Source: an uncultured Anaerolineae bacterium
GTDB taxonomy: Bacteria; Chloroflexota; Anaerolineae; B4-G1; DUEL01
NCBI GenBank assembly: GCA_937942115.1
Contig: CALDFY010000201.1
Location: forward strand, 1-10,445
DNA: 10,445 nucleotides
Direction of reading: 5' to 3'
Part shown: positions 1 to 5,505 of the stretch, in pieces
Layout of the letters: every line of letters starts with the position of its first letter
How positions within the stretch are numbered: position 1 is the first letter of the stretch
Translations under genes and position numbers: made by a program
Notes under the pieces: generated by a model
Seen by the model: the letters and a program-made list of their open reading frames with translations, nothing else
Told to the model about the DNA's origin: nothing
The model's database searches: none

Positions 1-29
1 GGGGGGTGGGGGCAAATGTTCGCACCATT

Positions 30-145
30 GGGCGAAAAGCCCCTGGCTCAGATGCAAAGCCCCTTTCAGGGGCTTCCGGATAGCCCGTCAGGGCTTTGGT
101 ATCTGAGCCTGCCGCTTCAGCGGCGGGCGGAAGTGGGCATCAGCC
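30..145 (+). other. Serial stem-loops in the leader before the first glycosyltransferase
   Basis: This non-coding stretch contains a chain of short inverted repeats: GGGC/GCCC at 30-33 and 39-42; AAGCCCC/GGGGCTT at 57-63 and 69-75; AGCCC/GGGCT at 82-86 and 91-95; GCCGC/GCGGC at 111-115 and 120-124; and a minimal GGC/GCC at 136-138 and 143-145. A perfect 9-bp pair, GGCTCAGAT at 45-53 with ATCTGAGCC at 101-109, encloses the second and third hairpins and gives a three-way-junction shape. The 111-124 hairpin can be extended outward to 108-127 and then competes with the outer stem, so two alternative folds are possible. There is no T-tract, so an intrinsic terminator is not supported. It may be a structured leader, the end of an upstream unit, or dispersed palindromic repeats. 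No promoter was recognised in 1-214. Confidence 0.5.
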
Positions 146-200
146 ATCAGGGTAGGTAGTTACGCGCTGGCGTTGAACATCCATTTTAGGGGCGGGCGGG

Positions 201-208
201 GAGGAGGT
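201..208 (+). promoter_or_regulatory. Ribosome-binding site that fixes the start at 215
   Basis: A purine-rich GAGGAGG lies at 201-207, seven bases before the ATG at 215. It selects ATG 215 over the in-frame TTG codons at 173 and 209. Translation from 173 would add a glycine/arginine-rich stretch that actually reads through this ribosome-binding site. Confidence 0.75.
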
Positions 209-214
209 TTGACG

Positions 215-1135
215 ATGAGGATCAGTAACGGGGTAAAGACCGTCGCCGTGATACCGGCATACAACGAGGCACGGTTCATCGGCAGTGTGGTTCTCCAAAC
301 CCGGTCTCTGGTAGACGCGGTGATTGTGGTGGATGACGGTTCCGCCGATAACACGGCAGAGATTGCCCGCGCTGCCGGCGCCATCGTTCTTCGTCATAAG
401 CAGAATCAGGGCAAAGGGAAGGCTCTACAGACAGGCTTGCGGGCGGCCCGTCACCTCTATCCCGAGGCGGTCGTCCTCCTGGATGGCGATGGTCAGCATC
501 TGCCATCGGAAATCTCCGCCGTGCTGAGTCCGATTTTATCGGGGGAAGCCGATATGGTCGTGGGTTCGCGGTATCTGAACGGCCACTCGCAGGTCCCTCG
601 CGCGCGCGTCTGGGGCCATAAGGTGTTTAACTTCCTGACTCATCGCGCCTCCGGCGTCTATTTGACCGATTCTCAGAACGGGTTTCGCGCCTTCTCGGCC
701 CGTGTCTTGGATACCCTGAACTTCCACTCCAACGGCTTTTCCGTGGAATCGGAAATGCAATGGTTGGCCCAACAACATGGCTGGCGGGTCAAAGAGGTCC
801 CGGTGACCGTTCTCTACACCGACAAACCGAAACGGCCTGCCTTCTTCCAGGGCCTGATCGTCCTGGATGGGATGCTTCGGTTTATCGGTCAGCATCGCCC
901 CCTGCTCAGTTTCAGCCTGATAGGCCTGCTCCTGCTGATGACCGGGATGGGTTGGGGGTTCTGCGTGGTGGAAATCTATCGCCGAACCCAACTGCTGGCG
1001 GTCGGCTACGCCCTGCTCTGCGTGATGTTGACCATACTGGGCTCCCTCTGTATCTCCACGGGTTTCATTATCCACTCTCTGCGGGGGCTGATCCTGAGCT
1101 TGATCCGCAACACGGATTCAAAAGATATTGGTTAG
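215..1135 (+). CDS. Family 2 glycosyltransferase, DPM/DPG synthase-like, with two C-terminal membrane helices
   Basis: A 306-aa GT-A glycosyltransferase predicted to move a sugar from a nucleotide donor, most likely to polyprenyl phosphate on the cytoplasmic face of the membrane. Visible signatures are VIPAYNEA (residues 12-19), VVDDGSADNT (38-47), the metal-binding DGDGQH (90-95), the ADMVVGSRY segment (112-120) and DSQNGFRAFS (152-161), the usual layout of dolichol/polyprenyl-phosphate glycosyltransferases. Two hydrophobic segments at about 229-252 and 261-287 anchor the C terminus, as in bacterial DPG-type enzymes with short membrane tails. The start is set by GAGGAGG seven bases upstream. 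It is the first gene of the cluster in this window, followed after 71 bases by another glycosyltransferase. Sugar and acceptor cannot be read from sequence. The family call is secure and the lipid-phosphate acceptor is inferred. Confidence 0.9.
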   Translation: MRISNGVKTVAVIPAYNEARFIGSVVLQTRSLVDAVIVVDDGSADNTAEIARAAGAIVLRHKQNQGKGKALQTGLRAARHLYPEAVVLLDGDGQHLPSEISAVLSPILSGEADMVVGSRYLNGHSQVPRARVWGHKVFNFLTHRASGVYLTDSQNGFRAFSARVLDTLNFHSNGFSVESEMQWLAQQHGWRVKEVPVTVLYTDKPKRPAFFQGLIVLDGMLRFIGQHRPLLSFSLIGLLLLMTGMGWGFCVVEIYRRTQLLAVGYALLCVMLTILGSLCISTGFIIHSLRGLILSLIRNTDSKDIG

Positions 1136-1160
1136 GACGCAGGGAGAGATGAGCACGGAA

Positions 1161-1185
1161 GGGCGGGCGGCTTTGCGGCCCGCCC
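1161..1185 (+). repeat. GC-rich inverted repeat between the first two glycosyltransferase genes
   Basis: GGGCGGGC at 1161-1168 pairs perfectly with GCCCGCCC at 1178-1185, leaving a 9-base loop in which GC/GC at 1170-1171 and 1175-1176 can pair further. No T-run follows (the next bases are GAATCGTT), so it is not a classical intrinsic terminator. It could be an mRNA processing or stability hairpin, or an attenuator, within the 71-base gap between the two genes. Confidence 0.55.
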
Positions 1186-1206
1186 GAATCGTTCTCAAGA
1201 TAGGGT

Positions 1207-2244
1207 ATGCGGGCCAGTATCATCATTGTCAACCACAACGGACGGGCTCATCTGGAGCGCTCTCTCCCCTCGGTCCTCTCCACGTTGACCCCTGAGGATG
1301 AGGTGATTGTGGTGGACAACGGCTCTACCGACGGCAGCGCCGACTGGGTGTCGGAGGAATTCCCCGCGATCCGTCTGATCCGGTCGCAGGTGAACGGGGG
1401 GTTTGGATACGGCTGCAACCTGGGCGCACACCCCGCCCGGGGACGGTACCTGGTCTTCCTGAATCCCGATACAACGGTAGTGCCGGGCTGGCTGGACGCG
1501 CTTCTGGCCCCCCTCTCTGACCCCCAGGTTGCCCTGGTCACCCCCTGCATCCTCCAGATGGACCACCCGGCCCGCATCAATACCGCCGGGAATGAAGTCC
1601 ATCCGACCGGTCTGGCCTTCTGCCGGGGCGCCGGAATGCCGCCGACGGCCTTCACCACTCCGGAAGACGTCGCCGCCATCTCCGGGGCGGCCTTCGGCGT
1701 CCGCCGGGACGTCTGGGATGTTCTGGGAGGAATGGACGAATCCTTTTTCCTCTATGTGGAAGATACCGACCTCTCCTGGCGGGCATGGCTGGCGGGATAC
1801 CGCTGTCTCTATATACCGAATCCGGTGGTATATCACGATTATGCCCTTCGCTTTGGGGAGGGGAAATTTTTCTTCCAGGAGCGTAACCGGTATCTTCTCC
1901 TCCTGAAAAACTTGCGCTGGCGAACCCTGTTGCTCCTGGTTCCATCCCTTCTGCTGGCAGAGGTGGTGACCTGGGGATTCCTGCTGATGTACCATCCGCG
2001 CCGGTGGAGGGAAAAAGTGCGGGCCTATCTCTGGGTGTTCGGGAACCGGCGGGAGATTCTGGCGCACAGACGGGCCGTTCAGTCTCTCCGCCGCACCCGC
2101 GACCGGGACCTTTTCGCCCGTTGTACACCTTATCTGGCCTACGAGCAGACCGGGCACACGGGTGCGGCCCGCTGGGCCCATCGGTTCCTGGACCCCCTCT
2201 TCGGGCTGTTGTACCGGATCACTCTCTCCCTGGTCCGGTGGTGA
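1207..2244 (+). CDS. Family 2 glycosyltransferase, rhamnosyltransferase type
   Basis: A 345-aa GT-A glycosyltransferase of the kind found in O-antigen, S-layer glycan and exopolysaccharide clusters. Residues 4-11 give the opening strand (SIIIVNHN), 35-44 VVDNGSTDGS, 64-72 the NGGFGYGCN donor-pocket segment, and 84-91 the FLNPDTTV motif in which NPD replaces the usual DxD. Residues 174-192 hold GGMDESFFLYVEDTDLSWR, with the acidic ED pair and a downstream VVYHDY (207-212) that often lines the active site in rhamnosyltransferase-like members. A hydrophobic stretch at 238-261 suggests membrane association, and the following region is Arg-rich. The start ATG at 1207 has only a weak upstream GGG, so translation may depend on the preceding gene. 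Its stop is four bases before the next gene. The family call is firm; the rhamnose specificity is only suggestive. Confidence 0.9.
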   Translation: MRASIIIVNHNGRAHLERSLPSVLSTLTPEDEVIVVDNGSTDGSADWVSEEFPAIRLIRSQVNGGFGYGCNLGAHPARGRYLVFLNPDTTVVPGWLDALLAPLSDPQVALVTPCILQMDHPARINTAGNEVHPTGLAFCRGAGMPPTAFTTPEDVAAISGAAFGVRRDVWDVLGGMDESFFLYVEDTDLSWRAWLAGYRCLYIPNPVVYHDYALRFGEGKFFFQERNRYLLLLKNLRWRTLLLLVPSLLLAEVVTWGFLLMYHPRRWREKVRAYLWVFGNRREILAHRRAVQSLRRTRDRDLFARCTPYLAYEQTGHTGAARWAHRFLDPLFGLLYRITLSLVRW

Positions 2245-2248
2245 CGGG

Positions 2249-3385
2249 ATGCGCATTGCCCACGTGACGGCCACCTTTCCGCCCTACTACGCCGGTACCG
2301 GCCTGGTCTGTTATCACCAGGCCGAAGGACTGGCCCGATTGGGCCATCAGGTCGCGGTCTTCACCGCCGCCGGTTCTTCCGACGAAGGATTCTCTCCGGA
2401 AGGAGTTCAGGTCCATCGTCTGCCCGCTCTCTTTCGCATCGGCAACGCCCCTTTCCTGCCGGGATTGCTGAACATGCGAGATATGGACGTCGTTCATCTG
2501 CATTATCCGTTCATCTTCGGCGCGGAGATGATCCGGGTGGTTTCCGCTCTCCGCCACGTCCCATACGTGCTGACCCATCACAATGACCTGATCGGTGATG
2601 GGGGACGGCGATACCTGTTTGACGCGTACACCGCTGTGGTTGCCCCGCTTGTGTTTCAGGGGGCGCGCAAATGGCTGGTCGTTTCCCTGGACCACGCGGC
2701 CTCGTGTCGCCTGGCGCCCCTCTTCCGCCGCCGCTGGGCCGACGTCGTGGAAATTCCCAACGGCGTGGACACGGACCTTTTTCGCCCGGATGTGGACGGG
2801 GGGCATGTGCGGCGCCGGTGGGGAATTCCGGAGCGGGCCCGCGTCCTTCTCTTTGTGGGCGCGCTGGACCGGGCGCATCACTTCAAGGGGGCCGGATACC
2901 TTCTGCGGGCCTTCGCCCGGCTGAGCGACGGAAATCTCTGGCTGATGCTGGTGGGCGATGGAGACCTGAGGCCGTCGCTGGAAGTTCTGGCGGAGAAACT
3001 GAAGGTTGCACCTCGGGTGCGCTTTGTAGGGGCAGTGCCCCATCGGGACCTGCCGCCGTTCTACGCTGCGTCGGACCTGGTCGTACTGCCCTCTTTTCCG
3101 CCGGAGTCCTTCGGCATGGTCCTGATAGAGGCGATGGCTTGCGGGCGCCCGGTCCTGGCCCACGACATCCCGGGAGTCCGGACCGTTGTCTGCAACGGGG
3201 AGGATGGCCTTCTGGCCCGACCGGGGGATATGGATGATCTGCTGGAGAAGATGCGGGCGCTTCTGGATGACCCCGGGCGGATGAGAACGATGGGCATCCG
3301 GGGGCGGGCGAAGGTGGAAGAACGGTACGCCTGGCCCCGGGTTGTCCTCCGTTTGCTGGAAGTTTATCAGGAGGTTGCACGGTGA
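2249..3385 (+). CDS. GT4-family (GT-B fold) glycosyltransferase
   Basis: A 378-aa retaining glycosyltransferase with a complete GT-B layout. The N-terminal acceptor domain starts MRIAHVTATFPP and includes the Gly-rich loop YYAGTGLV (13-20). IPNGVDTDLF (169-178) marks the interdomain region. The C-terminal domain has LLFVGALDRAHHFKG (200-214), WLMLVGDGDL (231-240), VRFVGAVPH (257-265) and the EX7E signature ESFGMVLIE with E286 and E294. The HHFKG loop resembles the H..KG segment of PimA/WsaF-like mannosyl or glucosyl transferases. There is no signal peptide or obvious transmembrane helix, so it is probably peripheral to the cytoplasmic membrane. The ATG at 2249 is chosen over an earlier in-frame ATG at 2162, which would overlap the preceding gene by 80 bases and add an unrelated N terminus. 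The gene sits four bases after the upstream stop and overlaps the next start by GTGA. Confidence 0.92.
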   Translation: MRIAHVTATFPPYYAGTGLVCYHQAEGLARLGHQVAVFTAAGSSDEGFSPEGVQVHRLPALFRIGNAPFLPGLLNMRDMDVVHLHYPFIFGAEMIRVVSALRHVPYVLTHHNDLIGDGGRRYLFDAYTAVVAPLVFQGARKWLVVSLDHAASCRLAPLFRRRWADVVEIPNGVDTDLFRPDVDGGHVRRRWGIPERARVLLFVGALDRAHHFKGAGYLLRAFARLSDGNLWLMLVGDGDLRPSLEVLAEKLKVAPRVRFVGAVPHRDLPPFYAASDLVVLPSFPPESFGMVLIEAMACGRPVLAHDIPGVRTVVCNGEDGLLARPGDMDDLLEKMRALLDDPGRMRTMGIRGRAKVEERYAWPRVVLRLLEVYQEVAR

Positions 3386-3963
3386 GTCCTCCTTCGGGTC
3401 CCCTTCCGCCGGGTGTCCTGCCCGACCTTCTCCACCGGACTGCCTTCAACCTCTGCGCGGCGCTGGCGTATTCCTGGGGGGGCCCGGCCTGGATTGTTTC
3501 GGGAAACCCCCTCTACACTGCGGAACTGACCGGGCGGTTAGGAGACGGGGGGCGGAAGGGCAGGCGAAATGCCCGTCCGGTGCTGGTCTGGGCAGACCCC
3601 TGCCCGGAAGACTACCCGGAGATGACCCGCCGGCTGGAGATGCTCCCGCCGGGAGGGGCCGTACTGGTCCTGGCTGCCGGACGGCGGAGAGGGGTCACTT
3701 CCGCAGGGGAAAGGGGCCTCCTGCGCTTGGGGCAGGTTCTCCGGTGGCTTGCTGCGCGCGGGTTTGAGGAAACGGCCCGCTACGGTATCGGTGGACCGGA
3801 GTACCGTTTCTGGAGCCGTCTGGCGTACCTGGTGGAACGGCTGGGGCAGGCGGACCGGGCCGACCGGTTCCGCGCGCGCGCCCGGGCCGTGCTCCTGGTG
3901 GAGGGAAAGGCCGCGTCGGCGGCCATTCTCACTCTGGTCCTGACCGTCCGGAGGAGCGGATGA
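3382..3963 (+). CDS. Unrecognised 193-aa protein, possibly a degenerate methyltransferase-like Rossmann protein
   Basis: I do not recognise this family with certainty. It begins with GTG at 3382 in a GTGA overlap with the preceding stop; CAGGAGG ends six bases before the GTG and supports this start. The protein is Arg/Gly/Leu-rich with no signal peptide. Residues 66-70 (PVLVW) and 89-98 (PPGGAVLVLA) look like buried beta strands, and the latter resembles strand 5 of class I SAM-dependent methyltransferases. It is followed by a helix, LLRLGQVLRWLAARGFE (113-129), and a region with YRFWSRLAYLVERLG (141-155). The Gly-rich SAM-binding motif I is not visible, so the enzyme may be inactive, may lack the N-terminal half of the fold, or may belong to another fold. 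Its overlaps with both neighbours suggest it is made in step with the GT4 enzyme and the toroid protein and acts on the same glycan intermediate. Confidence 0.8.
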   Translation: MSPPSGPLPPGVLPDLLHRTAFNLCAALAYSWGGPAWIVSGNPLYTAELTGRLGDGGRKGRRNARPVLVWADPCPEDYPEMTRRLEMLPPGGAVLVLAAGRRRGVTSAGERGLLRLGQVLRWLAARGFEETARYGIGGPEYRFWSRLAYLVERLGQADRADRFRARARAVLLVEGKAASAAILTLVLTVRRSG

Positions 3964-5291
3964 GGGGAAACTATCCGGAAGTAGACCTCTCCCGACAGGT
4001 TCTGGCCTTCGCGGCGCTCCGGCTGGAGGCCTGGCTGGAGACCATGCGCGGGCCCGATGGCTACGGCGGGCCGGTGGTGCACTGGTGGCAGGACAATCTC
4101 CTCTACACAGGCCCCGGGCTGGACTGGCGCTACGAGGGAATGATCCTGGGGTACCTGAAACTGTACCGGAACACGGGCGACGAGCGATGGCTGGGGAAGG
4201 CCCGCCGGGCCGGTGAGGACCTGCTCCGGGGACAACTCCCCTCCGGCAATTTCCGCCACTCCTGCTTTGAGGCCAATCCGGGAACCGGGGGTACCCCCCA
4301 CGAGGCCGCCTGCGATGTCGCGTTGCTTCGCTTGGCCCACGTTCTGCGGGAGCATGGGGACCCCTGGTGGGAAACCCTGGCAGAGGCGGCCCGGCGCAAC
4401 CTCTGGGGCTACATTCTCCCCGTCCTCTGGGATGAGGAGGCGCGGAGATTTCGGAACCTCCCCGCCGACCCGACCTTCGTCCCCAACAAGGCGGCGACCA
4501 TCGCCGAAGCACTCCTGGCCTGGGCCGACCTGACCGGGGATAGGGACGTGGTGAACCGTTATGTCCTCCCGTCCCTGGACGCTATCGTAGCGGCCCAGGT
4601 ACGGGCCCCGCACTCCCCGCTGGACGGAGCGATTGACCAGGGGATGCTCGGGTCAAAGGGCACCGGTCGCTATTTCCCGTTCTACATCGCCCGTTGTATC
4701 CCGGCCCTTCTCCGGGGGTACGAATGGACCGGAGAGGAGAGGTACCGGGATGCGGCCGGGCGGGCGATGGCTTTCATGATGCGCTTTCGGCTTCCCGATG
4801 GTTCGTTCCCTCAGGTCGTCTACCGGAATGGACAGGTGAACCGGTACCCCCAATGGGTTGCGGGGACGGGGGACGTTCTCCGGGCGATGGAATGGGCCCG
4901 CCGGTACGGAATGGACGTAAACCCGGAGCCGACCCAGTTATGGCTGGTCAGAGGGTTGCAACTCCACGGAGGGATCGCGACGGCTCACGGTTTCGGGGGC
5001 ATAGAGACTCAGCGCCTTTCGGGTCGCCCCGATGTTCGGGACCGGTTATCGGTCTGCGGGTGGGCCGACAAGGCGTTCCGCTACCTGGCCGGTATGGTGC
5101 AGAGGGGCAATCATCTCCCCGCTGTTCAGTCGCCCCCGGAAGTGGAAATGGACTGCGTCTTTCGGGATGAGCGATGCCTCTATCGGGAGACGGCGACGAT
5201 GCTGGAGATTCGCGGGGAGAGCGGATGGCGCTATCGCTGGGAGAAAGGGGCTCCCTGGGCAAGCCTCGTTCCTCGCAGCGGGCGAAAGTAA
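3960..5291 (+). CDS. (alpha/alpha) toroid, glycosidase-like cytosolic protein
   Basis: A 443-aa, Trp/Arg/Tyr-rich, mostly helical protein. It contains recurring helical-hairpin signatures typical of (alpha/alpha)6 toroid enzymes: LYRNTGDERWLGKA (68-81), WADLTGDRDVVNRY (188-201) and GYEWTGEERYRDAAGRA (253-269). Aromatic and acidic clusters that could line a carbohydrate cleft include HWWQDN (41-46), GPGLDWRYEG (51-60), ACDVALLRLAH (117-127) and GSFPQVVY (281-288). Six-hairpin glycosidases, polysaccharide lyases and terpene cyclases share this architecture, and sequence alone does not choose among them. There is no signal peptide, so it acts in the cytoplasm, unlike a secreted glycanase. The start ATG overlaps the previous stop (ATGA), with GAGGAG a few bases upstream. 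The last residues are followed directly by the 21-bp repeat array. Likely roles are trimming or sensing a lipid-linked intermediate; this is inference from context. Confidence 0.82.
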   Translation: MRGNYPEVDLSRQVLAFAALRLEAWLETMRGPDGYGGPVVHWWQDNLLYTGPGLDWRYEGMILGYLKLYRNTGDERWLGKARRAGEDLLRGQLPSGNFRHSCFEANPGTGGTPHEAACDVALLRLAHVLREHGDPWWETLAEAARRNLWGYILPVLWDEEARRFRNLPADPTFVPNKAATIAEALLAWADLTGDRDVVNRYVLPSLDAIVAAQVRAPHSPLDGAIDQGMLGSKGTGRYFPFYIARCIPALLRGYEWTGEERYRDAAGRAMAFMMRFRLPDGSFPQVVYRNGQVNRYPQWVAGTGDVLRAMEWARRYGMDVNPEPTQLWLVRGLQLHGGIATAHGFGGIETQRLSGRPDVRDRLSVCGWADKAFRYLAGMVQRGNHLPAVQSPPEVEMDCVFRDERCLYRETATMLEIRGESGWRYRWEKGAPWASLVPRSGRK

Positions 5292-5295
5292 CAGG

Positions 5296-5505
5296 ATGTA
5301 TCCAATTGGTACCGTACCGCAGGCCGCCGGGCCTGTAGCGCAGGCCGCCAGGCCTGTAACGCAGGCCGCCGGGCCTGTAGCGCAGGCCGCCGGGCCTGTA
5401 GCGCGGGCCGCCGGGCCTGTAGCGCGGGCCGCCGGGCCTGTAGCGCAGGCCGCCGGGCCTGTAGCGCAGGCCGCTGGGCCAGTAATGGGAAAGTCTGCGA
5501 AGTGA
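5296..5505 (+). CDS. Possible small ORF of heptapeptide repeats (doubtful)
   Basis: An ATG at 5296 opens 69 codons that run through the 21-bp array and end in TGA at 5503-5505, overlapping the GTG start of the next gene as GTGA. The product would be eight AAGPV heptapeptides flanked by MYPIGTVPQ and MGKSAK. Only an AGG directly abutting the ATG lies upstream, which is poorly placed for ribosome binding. Because the unit length is a multiple of three, several frames on both strands stay open, so an open frame is weak evidence for translation. Three of the between-copy differences change the amino acid (G to R, A to T, Q to R), while all keep or nearly keep the hairpin. I favour a DNA/RNA repeat with incidental coding. 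Its one real attraction is that translation would deliver ribosomes onto the next GTG. Confidence 0.2.
   Translation: MYPIGTVPQAAGPVAQAARPVTQAAGPVAQAAGPVARAAGPVARAAGPVAQAAGPVAQAAGPVMGKSAK
5320..5487. repeat. Tandem array of eight 21-bp palindromic units (REP-like)
   Basis: Eight contiguous units start at 5320, 5341, 5362, 5383, 5404, 5425, 5446 and 5467. The consensus is a CAGGCC arm, a GCCG loop, a GGCCTG arm and a TAGCG spacer. Read across unit borders, each inner copy is preceded by GTAG and then CG (GTAA before the third copy). Variants are a GCCA loop in copy 2, CGGGCC in copies 5 and 6 (a change that leaves a G-U pair in RNA), and a decayed copy 8 (GCTG loop, GGCCAG arm). There are no unique spacers. 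GTAG or GGAG before a short hairpin is the hallmark of REP elements, which RAYT-type Y1 transposases mobilise; none is encoded here. The array fills the gap between two cluster genes and may affect mRNA stability or coupling. Confidence 0.92.

Noticed and set aside
45..109. A tRNA-like cloverleaf in the leader
   Set aside because: The outer stem with two internal hairpins recalls a cloverleaf, but the T-loop consensus, anticodon-stem geometry and CCA-adjacent discriminator are missing, and the length is too short with only two arms.
1149..1296. A short ORF starting MSTEGRAALRP between the first two glycosyltransferase genes
   Set aside because: Its GGAG is only two bases from the ATG, it runs out of frame into the next gene, and its product has no recognisable feature.
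2162..2248. Earlier in-frame start for the GT4 gene
   Set aside because: The extra 29 residues overlap the previous gene and do not resemble a GT-B N terminus, while MRIAHVTATF at 2249 does.
1195..2274. A 359-codon minus-strand open frame
   Set aside because: It lies opposite a glycosyltransferase with intact motifs and has no recognisable domain.
5320..5487. CRISPR array
   Set aside because: Units are contiguous 21-mers without unique spacers, and no cas gene is present.
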